DNA of 64,000 nucleotides, taken from contig JAQGDQ010000116.1 in the NCBI GenBank assembly GCA_030141605.1, forward strand, positions 372,001 to 436,000, written 5' to 3'. This document shows, piece after piece, positions 51,803-64,000 of the stretch; the first letter of the stretch is position 1, and the number at the start of each line of letters is the position of its first letter. The notes under the pieces are model-generated. The model had not been told where the DNA came from. It searched no databases and saw only the letters and a program-made list of their open reading frames with translations. The position numbers and the translations under genes are program-made. Source of the stretch: Tubiluchus corallicola (taxonomy: Eukaryota > Priapulida > Priapulimorpha > Priapulimorphida > Tubiluchidae).

Positions 51803-52340
51803 TCCAGAGTGACAGACTGGAACTAGTGGTGGCCAAGTACACATGAGCACTCACTTATCCACTATAGTGAAAGGAATATTTGGAGACTAACAGAATTAAG
51901 TGTTGTATCAGGATATAAGACACCCCATTTCGAGTGACTAGACTTCTGGTCGGCTAAATACTCATAAATGCCCATCCACCATAGTGAAGAAAAACGCAGA
52001 ATCAAGCCTTATTTCAGAATATAAGGCACCCGAAAAGAACTAGGGGTGGATAAGTGCTCATTAACACTCATTTATCTTCCAAGTGAAGAGAATATTCCCA
52101 GAATAACAGAACCAAACGTTGTTCCAGAATATAAGGCACTCCAGAGAGACCGAAAAGAACTAGGGGCGGATTAGTACTAGCTAACACTCATTCATCTTCC
52201 AAGCGAAGAGAATATTCCCAGAATAGCAGAACCAAGTGTTGTAGCAGAATATAAGACACTCCAGAGTGACTGAGCAGAACTAGGGGTGGATAAGTACTCA
52301 TGATTACTCACTAATCCATCGTGGTGAAGGTCATCATTAC
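51803..52340. repeat. 120-bp tandem repeat, about 5 units
   Basis: The AACTAGGGGTGG-type phase mark lies at 51821 (AACTAGTGGTGG), about 51942 (diverged), 52038, 52158 and 52278. The last three are exactly 120 bp apart. The unit also carries a GAATATTCCCAGAATA block and an AGAATATAAGRCACTC block. A minisatellite/satellite-like array outside any gene. Confidence 0.85.
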
Positions 52341-55300
52341 GCAATCAAAAGGAAATATTTCACCAAGCCAAATGAATACCTTTAACATCTCATTAATATT
52401 GGCTAACCAGTGGTTACATAATTACAACCTGATTTAGCCCAAAACCTGACAACTTTACCGTAACGATAATGTTTTTCCTGTCCATTGTGAACTGGAAAAT
52501 TTTTGTGTGTACAGCAAATGAACAGTTACTGCCACTGTTGGACAAGTGATTTGGAGTAAATAAAAGGAAACGTACGTCAAATAAACGACCTGCTGTTTTT
52601 AGGACAGTGCTTATTATCTTTATTGAGGGCATAGTTTTACTACCTTGTATCCAACGGTACACATGCATTGCATTCCTTAGAAGAATATGGCTTTTATTAA
52701 ACCTTCAGAGCACTATTTATACAAAGTCAATGAAAATAAAAGTGGCAAAACTTATTGCATTCTTTCAACGTCATATTAGAAGAAAACTACAAAAATAAAA
52801 GGATCATTCGAGTAAACGTCAAAAAAGATTATATCACATCAAATAAAAATGTGTGTCATATTTCAGATTTGCTTTGAGCAGTTCACTCTGACTGACAAAA
52901 TAATACCGTTGACGTAATTTGCTTGAAGCCTGAAGGGTAAGGGCTGTCACCACAGTGTCATTCAAACAAAGCAGACTAAAATGGCAATCATGAAAGAGAA
53001 TTGTTTTACTCATTTTTGACAAGCTCGAAATATCATGTATTGCGGCTATATACTGGTCACAGCTCTCACACAGTACCACAAAATGTCATGACATGTCTTA
53101 AAATATATCACCTAACGTTTGTAAAAAGGCAGAAGGCTGTCAACGCCGTGAAGATACTCTAAAATACGTCGTTTTCTCAACGAGCCAAACTTGTAATACT
53201 ATACTTGCGTTCCCGCGCCAAAACACAGACTGCGTCCGCATTTAAGATAAACCAATTGAAAACTGATTGATGGGGCCCAATATTAAACTCAGTTACTGCG
53301 GATTCCAAATATAGGGCTCCTTTTTAACAGTACATCTCAAAAAAGTTTTTTGTCTTAAGGATTAATACCACGGGAGCATTAATAGTTACTTTTAACTAAC
53401 CATGCAAATCCGAAGGTGCAGAGGTGTATAATATCTGATAATCTGCACATACACGCAAATATTTACGGCAAACACGAATGCGGCACTGAAGCAAACAAAG
53501 GAATGTTTTCCATTACATTTCCAAACAACCACGCTTCGTTCAGAAAATTTGGAATAATACGATCCTATCATCATTAATCGAGAAATCTCATCTTGTGTTA
53601 TCAGAGTAAATATCAGTAACTTAAATCTTGGACCCACGGGTCAGACAAAGGCCATATATAAACTAATAGGCTTGTATTGCAAACGATATATAACAAAGAA
53701 TAATTCTATTACTCTATTACGATTCTTTCAACGACATAATGTATGCTATCATTTTTACCGCAAATAAATATATTTATATACGTATTTAAATTTCATAATG
53801 AAGCATTTTTCACTACAGTATATTACAAGATAATGCAAGGCTTCTATAAAGAAAGGATAGTTATAAAAAGCTTTTCTTAAGGCTAACTGTAGTACCTGTT
53901 GACACTTATACGTGTAAAATGTTATTTGTTCTATTTTTATAGATATGATACAGGTTAGTGATATCGCGTTTACTAGTATAATATGCACAACTAGCGATGA
54001 TACATTTCAAAATCTATACAAAAATTTTACTAACACAACACAATAACATTGGGTTTATGTTCGAAACACCAAGTCTGGCCAAATTCTTGCTATTTTTATA
54101 AACATTATTATTTAATTAATTTAAGTACTTATATGTATGTAATCCCAAGACCATTTTTAAAGTTGTTGGTGCATGGACATAAACATCCAAAACATTCATG
54201 CTTCTTCATTAACTCCGCATTAGCTTATGAAAATTGGTATAGTACAGGAAAGTATTATTATAAACACAATTCAAGTTAACTCTGTCTGTGAAGAAGAGTA
54301 CGCAACAGTGCAGAGAGAAGTGATAACAGACAAAGTAAAGTGGTAAAAGTGTACATAGGCTAAGTGACAGTGAGGAAGTGCTTTTTTAATTTAGGGCTTT
54401 TTGGTTAATACTAATACTGAGTCTTGCTATTACATAGTTTTGTTGTTTTACCATTGGGAAGCAGCCTTGTGACGAAATGGTTCCACCCTTGTAAAAACAT
54501 ACATGTACACATAGACCATATATTGTAATAAAAAAACACAATAAATAAATTAGGCGCATAAATAACAAAAATGTCAACATGATGGAGGAAAAGCAATGTT
54601 AAGCTATGTGATAAGTATTGCGATATAATGTCGTCATTATATGTGATCAACGCGATCTACATAATTATTATGTACGAACTGTTGTAATAATTTGAATTTT
54701 GGCATAAATTATCACTAGAATGAAAATATTACCGTGTAATCAATGCCGTTTATTGAATTTTCCCTTTAATACACTCTTTTGCATCGACTTACTACTAACA
54801 CAAAAATGATGATACTTGACTTCTTTTACAGTTTGCTTTTGCCAATACTAATAAAAATTAATACAAACAATTAGTAAGTTTTTCTTTGCACAGCTATATG
54901 CAATAACTTGGAATAAATAGTGAATCCATACAAACCAATTCATTTTTAATCATTCGTCTCAATGTAAAAATTAACTTTCAGTAGTTTTTGAACTGTTTTT
55001 CCTATTATACCTAAATATACTCTCCTGTCTGCGTTTTATTGTAATGCCGTACAGATCAAAGTGTTAACTCCTACTGGTAACTCAAGAATCAACAATGCAA
55101 GTATTCTCTATAGGGATTACACACTGTGCTAAACATTTCTAGTAAAACCGGAAAGCAGAATCTCCTCTTGCAAAGATTTGAGCGAAATTGTAAAGAGCAC
55201 TCACCGGTGTGGAATAATCCTGCTACATGTATAATAATAACTGCCTTTACTCACAAAACAATTCGTAAAATAAAGCACTATATTTTACACATTGTTTATG

Positions 55301-58300
55301 GAAATTGAGCATAAGTAGTTTATCACTTGCTACACCACTCAAAAATATTTTTTGTTATAAACGCCAAAGTCTCTACTCTCAAGATGTTACGGTGAACCCA
55401 AGCAGGCGAATACAGCACGGTCCGTAACATTTTTATTCAAGGGGGAGGGGGTGTTTGCGTCGTACGTGACTAGCCAACCAAGCAGAGGCGGTCATGTTCA
55501 TATAATTTATTGTAATTATTTAAATTTGGTAAGTGTCATTACTATACACACAGACAAGAGTAAATCCCATGTCATTTTCAGGTTGACTGCTTGCAGGAAC
55601 GTCAATAACCTTAAAACCACTAAGAGAAGACGCTTGTTTAAAGCAACCCGAGCTTTGCTTGCAAGTATTTATATGTAAGAAGAAAATTGGGTTATTACGA
55701 CTGGGACTACGACAAAAGCTTCACTTGACAGGTACTACACAAACAGTAAACACACAAAAAAACTGTTACCGTAGTCCCGACTTTTGAACATTTTTACAGG
55801 CCTGCATAACCTGAGCTTAATAGGTGATTTAAATAAATTTTAGTTATTCCAATTTAATATTGAGGAGGGAAAACACCCAACACCAAATAAGGTTCAATTA
55901 TACAATTACAGGCTTGTAGTGAATTGCTTGTATGCCTCAACGTGTGACCAACTGTCCATACAAATTCGTTATTTCATAGTGAAAAGGGGATAAAAAACAT
56001 TATTTCTGTGGACGACAACAAATATGAAAATGTGTATTGTAACACTTTAATTGCTACTGCTTTACGAATACCTAACCATACTGTAGATATGCACTATGTA
56101 CTAACTAAAAAATTACCACGAATAACACGAAAAAGGCAAACAAAAAAATTAATTTAATAATTATTAATTATTTTAGAAGTCTTAGTATCATATAACTGTA
56201 CAATAAAACAATCTCTGAGTTATACATTTATATATATATATAATTATACATACCTGAACCAGTAAAGAATAGACTATTATAATTATAGCATTCCATTTTT
56301 TCATACAGACATTGTAAATAGTTTCTAAAGTGTAAGTAACACAGTTATTATTGAATAATTGTGTTGGAATCTATAACTAGTGCTATTTACGTGAATAGTT
56401 AACAAATATAAGATTCAGATCTATGACATATGACTAAAGTTACTAGATGAAATGTAATCAAGTTACAAGTTCATATCTAGAAACGCAAGTGGATTGCAGT
56501 TAAAAGGGAAACCCTGCATATTATAGAGGAACTTTCAAAAAGGGATTAATAATAACTGAAAACTAACATTTTTTTAACTACGAACAAATAAACACACATA
56601 TATACCGCCAAGAAACATCCAGTTCTTGAATAATAATATTGCACATTCACAATACAGCAGAGATGTTAAAACAAAAACTTTCTGCCTTATAGTTTCTTCT
56701 GAATTCATTTGGAAGCGCTGGACCACCTAAGTGCATACGAATTAGGATTCACTGGGCGACAGGATTCGACATAATCACCCTGTAGAGTGTACCAAAATAA
56801 TGGCGTAGGGCCTATTCAACTTTTATCAAAAATAGTTATTGTAATCTTATTACCAGCAATGTCAATGATGCATACAACTGCGAAGAATTAGAGAAATTTA
56901 CCGTCATAATAACTATTTGACATGTAGATAATTTCACTATAGTTTTGAAAGCTTTATACACAGCATTAATAAGGATTTTGAAAAATTGAAAATAAATTAT
57001 TTTAGTCAAAAATTGGTAAACTTTTTGAAAAACTATTAATGTTCCTCACTTACTGTGTGCATATTTGGACGGGGAGAAGGCTACTTATTTAATGTGTAAT
57101 AATTATGTAACCCGATTAGTGCATTTAATACATACAAAAAAGTATCTTAAGGCCTTGTATTACACAATATAAGGCCAACTTACCAACATAATTCTGCAAG
57201 ATACAGGGACATTATGTTACATCACGACTTTACTTGAAAAATACTCCAATTTTTTATGCATTGTTTTATGAATAATAAATTATTTATTACTACAGTCGTG
57301 CAAATGTTAGAGTGACTCTTTCATTAGTTAAGCCACAATGCAAGACTGTATTGCACACCAGCTACTGGATAGGATAACAGCTACTAGGCTGCCGTTTGTC
57401 AAAAGTTCCTGAAAATTACATGAAATTAAAATGATGTTATTTTATGTTTTTACTCTAATTACACAATATTTAATCTATTCCAAAAATAGTCCGGATATTT
57501 CTAGTATTGTCTAGTTCAAATTTACTCATGTTAAGAACCAACACCAGTCATCTTATTCTAATAAAAATTATTTAGTCATATGAGCTAAATTTTGTACTTG
57601 ATTAGTACATAATCTACAATTTGCCATCAAACTAATGGATATTTGTAATAAACATTGACAAGTATGATATTTGGATAAAGATAAACAAAAGATAACTATA
57701 AAGACAACAATGTTTACGTACTAAAATGCAATTATTTTACAAAGCTTTAGTTCTTAATAAACAAAACAAGAAAAACAACATGTTGCAAATAATAAAATTT
57801 AAAATTAAAATTCATCTCAAAGACACATAAAATTGACAACAAAATTTATAAATACACAGCCTGCATTATATTTATGAAAACTAGAATCAGTTAACCACTA
57901 ATTAAAAACAACTGCACAAATTTAAATCATAAGTAATGTATGTATAATTTTAGTGCCTTTTGCATTCTAAATTCATATTCATACTAATAATACAATCTAT
58001 AAAATATGAGCACAACACCACACAGCAATGTTTAACGACCAGAAAAGTTACACAACACTGTTAGATATACGTTATCAACAACAACGTGTACATCATAATT
58101 TTTACAATTTTTTCAGGAGCACATTCAAGAAAATATGGCAGGCTTAACCAACAAAAGAGCCCGTAAACACATAAGCAGTTGTTGGATTCTTCACACCAGA
58201 CATTTTTGTGGCTAATATTTTCCTTTATAGCAAACTACAATAACATTATAAATAACTTGTAAATACCTCTACAAAATAAAAGACAGCTTGTAATCATAAC

Positions 58301-58463
58301 TAAATATAATATTAAACAAACATAGAGGTACCTGTGTGAGTTTGCATATCCACTAAAAAGAAGTTTGTTACAGAAATACCTTGTTACTTGCAATATAACG
58401 TATAGCCAATTCATCAATGTTGCAAATCGAGTACAGCAAAAAAACTGAAATGATAATTAGGTC
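52341..58463. other. Intergenic, AT-rich
   Basis: No gene recognised on either strand. Short ORFs are chance frames. A small AT microsatellite lies at 56227-56246. Confidence 0.6.
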
Positions 58464-58688
58464 CAGAGGTGTAGCCAGATTTCAAAATTAAGGAGAGCAA
58501 GCACATAAAAATTTGATCCTTTGTTTAATCAGTCAACCTTGACACGAGTTGCATAAATGTATGCTCATGTCATGGGAGGCAGGTTGGTTAAACAAAGTAA
58601 TAAGGCAGGTTGTTGAAAAGGCGTCAGTTTTGAAAAATGTGCTCGGAGCAGCGGTTGCTCCCTTGCTCCCCTATTAGCTACACCACTG
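58464..58688. mobile_element. hAT-type MITE, 225 bp, with perfect 8-bp TSD
   Basis: Begins CAGAGGTGTAGCCAG and ends TATTAGCTACACCACTG (complement CAGTGGTGTAGCTAATA). It is bordered by ATTAGGTC at 58456-58463 and 58689-58696, a perfect 8-bp duplication. There is no ORF of its own. Termini and duplication size are typical of hAT. Confidence 0.9.
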
Positions 58689-58696
58689 ATTAGGTC

Positions 58697-60624
58697 ACAA
58701 TTTGGTGCGATCTTAAATAACAGGGTACGATAGCACAGCTTACCAGTGACAGCTTTGCTACTCACTGCAGAGCAACTACTGCCTTAAACTTTAATGAACA
58801 GTAAGCAAGCTTTCCTGAGACAGCATCCATGCTGCCACTTTATCACAATGAAATCATACTGATCTTCGGGCACCGATGTGAGTAAATCTTACTGTGTACA
58901 AGCAATGTCGCCACTTTACAACATGAAAACATCCGAAATTAAACATGCACAATATTTTCACGGCATATCATCGTGAACAGAACTTGTTGTCCAAATGGAA
59001 GTCTCCATTATTCGATACATGTTTGTAACTGCATCCACTTTGACCAATATTGTGTAACATGGTTACTAACAACAGTCGATAGTGAAGACCTTACCGATAA
59101 ATCATTACCGGGGAGTTGGCCGTGAAAAGCTGACATTGTTTCACAACGTAATAAAGTGACGGCGTGGATGACGTATAGATGACTGTCGCAATTCGGCTAT
59201 AAGAATGTTATAAAGTAGACTTCGCAAAATTCGAAACTTACGAAAGTGTGTTTAATAAGAACTTATTAGGAAAGCATACTGAGAAACATCTTAATAGTAA
59301 GTAATATTGCAAAATTGTCCTTAATTTGCTGCCACAGAACTCCTATGTGTATTTTGTTGTCTCGTAAATCAGTAGACAAATGGGTTTTCCATAATTTCTG
59401 GACTGCTGATAGGTGTAGGAATATCACTAGTACTAGTTGTACTGCTATAGCTACGTAGTTGCAGTAATAGTTTTCGAGTCTGCTCATGGTGCTCTCCACG
59501 CTGTTTCTACAAGAACAAAAGTTAACTGGAGTTAAAATAACAGAAAAATGTTTTGAACAACAAACAATCATAGTTTATTATATATGTCACTTCATATCTG
59601 ATTACAGTCCTCCCTCAGCTAGTAAATCAATTTCTATAGTTAAATATTACAACCACAATTAACCAAATGAATTTAATTCAATGCTTTAATAATATTTTAA
59701 TACAAAAACTTAAGTCAAATTTTCTTTTTTCTAGAACCAAGATCCAGAGACGCTATGTTGACACAAACAAAGAGTACAGTAAAACACTTTTAGTACCTTT
59801 CTGCCAGGAAACTGAGAAGTTGTCAAATTTAGTATTTATTTAAAAGAAAAATTCTCTTAACTGGCTATACTACTTTTGGAGTTATCTAATTTTTCGAGTT
59901 GTGGCAACACTATTAAGCTTGTGCAATGCAGTAATGTGTTCATCTGCAGGTACGAGGATTGAAATCATATACAAGTCATGAAGACTTAACTTAAGTTGGA
60001 TAATAACTACTATCTGAACTTTTTGTAGCCATTAAAATTGACTGCCAAATTTACACCATTGTAATAAATGTTATGAAAGGTTATACTGTAAAATAAAAGG
60101 GCACTGGGTTGCTGTCACTAAGATTACGCATACGTTGTCCTTCTTGCCCGAGCCTGGTAAAATGGAAAGGATTAAAATGTATTAATTTGTATTAATAAAG
60201 CCAATGGTCAGCACGTCAAATAATGAAAAATACAACAACCAAAACAAAAATGTTTTGTTTTGTGGATGTAAATCATAGACAGTCAGTAATACAATTAGTC
60301 ACACACTATGCAAATTAAATGTTAATGGTACACATGCTTTATAAAAACATATGAGAACAACAGTTTGAAAAACACCACGTGTCAAGAGATATTAAAATTC
60401 ATTAACTAGCAAGCCAAAAATAAGGTATTAAACTAAGCAATGAAAAATGCAAATAATGGATCAAAAGCATGCCTTTTAGCAAATTATAATAGCTGAAACA
60501 CAAGGTATAACATTAACATATCCAAAAGTATGCCAAAACATTAAAATAAAATAAATAAACCCTGGACTTTGGTGATGAAAACACAGCAAACTCGTGCAAA
60601 ACTGCAAGGCATTTTTATAATACC
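58697..60624. other. Downstream of PLC-beta, probable 3' UTR and intergenic
   Basis: No coding sequence recognised. The part nearest 60624 should be the PLC-beta 3' UTR (minus strand); its poly(A) site was not identified. Confidence 0.55.
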
Positions 60625-63600
60625 TTAAATGACCGTTTCTGGCTTACTAGCCATCTTTGCTTCTTCGTGAGCAACTTTCTGAGATTCTAAAAGCTAAAAG
60701 CCAAATATATTTTTAGTATAAAAGTTTTCCCAGAACCACCACCATGTTAGTAAGAAAATAGACAGATATTCTATGAACTACACAATAGTAAAGCCAGTGT
60801 ATTATTTTTGCCAAATGACTAATTGTTTATAATAAACACTAAACACGAAACTCGCAACATGGAAGTTGTTTAACAATAACACAAATGCAACAGAAACAAA
60901 ACTTATCAAAATATTATCATACTAAATTTTGTCTTTTTCATTTGGAATCTAACAACAATCTACTCGAACTCAGTCTATTCTTCAATGATATGAAGAATTC
61001 TTATTTTGCTGGGAGAAAAGAGCAAGCATTTACAAGTGTGGTAAAAGTTTGTTAGACAAAGCCAGACTATCTGGTTTCAAATCACCTTTGTTTAAATTTT
61101 AGTTTTCCCTGCATAAAATCATTAATGTCATTTGTTTCAAAGTATCCCTTTCACAAAGTGCCTGAAAGCAACAATTGTTTCCCTGGAAAGCGGTGAGCAG
61201 TCAACAAGTTGTTATGAAATACACCATATACTACAGCTTGCAAAAAAAGAATACTACAAGAGAGAAACACAAGCTTAACTGATAAAGTTTTACCTCAACG
61301 GTAAACTTGGTTACAAGTTCAACTTGCTCTGTGTGAATCTTTTTTAGATTTTCTCTCTCATTACTGTGCTTCATGGCTAGCCGTTTTCGCTCTTCTATGA
61401 ACTTTTTCGTATTAGTGCTGTTGAGTTCCTTCACCCGCCTAGAAACATACACGTGTGTAATGTCTAGTAAAGGGGAAATTCTACCTCAAGTGTATTAGAT
61501 TATAGCAATATGAAGACATCATAAAAATGAATAGCAAAGCTATAACTGCTGAAAAACACTTAAGACAAACTAAAAACAAAGTCAGGATACAAATTATTTT
61601 AATTACTTGGTGGTTTCGGAAATTTAATGAAAAAAACAAAGACAAAAATGGCATTGCATGGCTGTGATAAATCAAAAATACTGATAATGTAAACTCACCG
61701 TTCTTTTTCCTGCTTGTTTTTTATGTTTTTATCATTTCCCACGGCTTTGTTTGCCTCCATTGACTGCTTTGCCTGAGCTGTTTTAAGGTCTTTATTTTCT
61801 CTACAAACATTTAAAATTGATTACAGCATTACGATATACACACAATTTAGACTGGCATTATTGCAAATTCGCATATGCCAATTCACAGATGTACTGCTGG
61901 TAGTGAACACCATCTACCACTAACCATTAGTATCAATAATTCATAATCATAATGATCAGAAAATCATAAAAAAAGAAAAACAGCATAAGTAATTTTAGTG
62001 TTTGGGGTTACAAAATAAATGATTTAATCTTAATAAATTACAGTTTGTTATGTCTCATTTAATGTCTCTCTCTATAAAAAATAAGTTAAGAATAGTGTTG
62101 TTACAGATGAGCTAAAATTAAAAAAATTGATTACAAGCTGTGTGATTTAACATAAGTCTTATGTAAAGCAATAAATAGATCAACTAAGTAAAAAAACGAA
62201 CAAAATTAAGAGTGCCAGCAAGCAGCAGTACACAAATGTGCACAGGAGGCAGCAGAATATGAGATATAGCAATAGTCACTAACATGGACAGAAATGTGGT
62301 AACTTTATATGAAAACACTTATAGTACAACTTTGCTTGATTCAAGAATATTAACAGATAGCATCTGTCATTATTTATGTTGATACAGCAATATTTTACGT
62401 AAATTCTCTGGACTGGTATTTGTATTTCTTCATGTTCTGACCTATCTGTGAGTAGCCACTGGTCTTGTTTAGGCCAATTTATACGTAAAAAATTACTATA
62501 ATAATTCAAAAGCTCCAAGGCAAGTAAGTCATTTCGCACCCTCATCACCATTCTGTCGCCTTATCCGAGGAAAACAAAATTATTAACTGACAAGCTTTAA
62601 GAATGGTCTAACATAATGCTACAGTTTACGTTAGGTGAGATTTGATGACTTTACTAAGCTCCTACCTCTCTTGCTTATCATCCAGCTGTTTCAACTGACG
62701 ATCTTGAGTTTCTTCTAACAGGGTTTTTATTTTATCACATTGCTGCACAGTGTGCTCCTTTAGTAAATCGTGTTCTTCTTGCAACTGGCGTGAAACTAAG
62801 TCAGACCATTCTACCGTCTGCTCCTGAACGACCTGTCGCACCTTTGTAATACAAAGTGGGTCATGAAACATTGTCAATGCAATTGAATGTGAATCAGCTT
62901 TTAAAAAATTGTTTTAAAGACAGTCACGAGTTGGCACTTTTGAAAGTTCAGTGATATAAAATGCAAAAAAGTTAGTATTTCATAGTTTCTAGCTTAGCTA
63001 TCAATAAAACAATTATTTTGAACAGATTGGCATGAAACAATGTATAGTAATAAATTCTAGTAGTACCTTGTTCTTATGCGTGTTAACTAATGACTGAATT
63101 TTCACTTCTGTAGCAGATTTCAAGTCACCACAGTTCTGTTCACTAAAATGTAATTAAAAAATTATAAAATATCACACGGTTAAGAATTTATGTTGTTCAC
63201 ACTAGAGTAACTGCACTATTTAACATACGTCAATTGAAATAACTATTAAGAATCAGACTGAAGGTTTTTACTGTATTATTTAACTATGAATGTAGACACG
63301 TGTTAACAATAAAATAATATACAATGGTATTTTTATCACTGTTCACTCCTTCTATAGATAATGAAAAAAGTGAAACTTTAATACATGTTCTCAATTCAGT
63401 TAGTAAAGGCAGTGGTCATCAGCAGTTACTATAGAAAGGCAGCCAGCTATGACTTTAAGACTAAGTGAAAGCATTTTACACTAAGTGTGCAAAGTTTAAA
63501 ATACAATAATACATTATATAAATTACATATTAATAACTATCACTTCTTTAATTCTATGTTCTTTACTCAACAGTCACTGATTTTTAATTGTAAAAAAAAC

Positions 63601-63915
63601 AAAAACAAAAAACAGCATTTCACATTAGAACAAAACAGAGTCCCTTTAAACACGAATACTGAATAATTCCCTTTGTGGCCTACCCTTTCTTTTTGATAGC
63701 TTTGTCCAAGGTTTTTTCATGGCACTGCTTTTCCTTGTCATGAGTGGCAACCATCTTGTCCATAAAGCAGCAGTGAGCTTTCTGCATAGTTCCACGATCC
63801 TTGGAAAATTTTTTCTTTAACAATTCAAGTTCCTTGGCTTGTTTTTTCAAAAGTTTCACAAACTGTTTGTCAGTTTGAAGCAACTCTGGTGTGATTGGGT
63901 CAAATGTTATCTCCT
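60625..63915 (-). CDS. Phospholipase C-beta, C-terminal coiled-coil exons (5' partial)
   Basis: Six exons in order along the minus strand, phases agreeing at every join: 63915-63684, 63142-63067, 62841-62666, 61800-61699, 61438-61294, 60693-60625. They encode the long basic helical C-terminal region of PLC-beta. Recognisable blocks are [58 protein letters not shown] and [14 protein letters not shown]; the last two are strongly conserved in animal PLC-beta. The family hydrolyses PIP2 downstream of Gq, and this region mediates Gq response and membrane binding. The protein ends KPETVI, a class I PDZ ligand (T at -2, I at 0), as PLC-betas usually do. The catalytic X/Y, EF-hand and C2 parts lie right of the window. 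The isoform cannot be assigned. Confidence 0.93.
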
Positions 63916-64000
63916 CTGAAAAATCAAAAAAAGTTTTATTACTTGCAAAAAATACACCTATCCATCAAGAAGTTTAAATCGAGCAATGGTGTAAAAACTT

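Noticed and set aside
55387-55432. Inverted ATGTTACGG...CCGTAACAT
   Set aside because: Only 9-bp arms with no further support.

Overview
The window is AT-rich animal (metazoan) nuclear DNA. Five protein-coding genes are recognisable. Four are split by GT-AG introns and one has an intronless coding region. Introns run from roughly 60 nt to almost 5 kb, and the intergenic DNA carries microsatellites, small hAT-type elements and decayed retrotransposon pieces. MARK/Par-1 kinase, a phospholipase C-beta with a PDZ-ligand tail, an AKAP2/MISP-like scaffold, a Fem-1-type receptor and PTRHD1 together point to an animal. Nothing looks specifically vertebrate; the phylum (sponge, cnidarian or other invertebrate) cannot be fixed from the sequence alone.

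Layout. (1) 526-11793, plus strand: the last 14 coding exons of a MARK/Par-1 kinase, from within the kinase domain through the UBA domain and a Ser/Thr-rich spacer to the C-terminal KA1 domain. The 5' exons lie left of the window. Its introns hold a 312-bp hAT-type MITE with a perfect 8-bp target duplication, a 75-bp tandem repeat and a hairpin. (2) 11794-16120: non-coding, between convergent gene ends. (3) 16121-23253, minus: two coding exons for a protein of about 1841 aa, with a very long ankyrin array, two Fem-1-like helical cores and a C-terminal VHL/BC-box-like motif. It is probably a substrate receptor of a CUL2 ubiquitin ligase and is the most unusual gene here. (4) 24583-24939, minus: intronless PTRHD1. 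(5) 24940-32073: intergenic, with two LINE 3' fragments, a second copy of the MITE and a strong heat-shock-element cluster. (6) 32074-45823, minus: an AKAP2/MISP-like gene whose coding exons join in phase to a 952-aa protein. One of its introns contains a decayed BEL/Pao element flanked by inverted minisatellite arrays; another has an (AG)n tract of about 200 bp. (7) 45824-60624: long gene-poor stretch with a GATA microsatellite, a 120-bp tandem repeat and a hAT MITE with perfect 8-bp duplications. (8) 60625-63915, minus: the last six coding exons of phospholipase C-beta (C-terminal coiled coil and a PDZ ligand); the catalytic part lies right of the window.

The five genes look like unrelated housekeeping or signalling genes rather than a functional cluster. 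MARK, the AKAP2/MISP-like protein and PLC-beta all act at cortex, cytoskeleton or membrane, but nothing in the sequence suggests co-regulation. The strongest novelty candidate is the giant ankyrin protein with a duplicated Fem-1 core.
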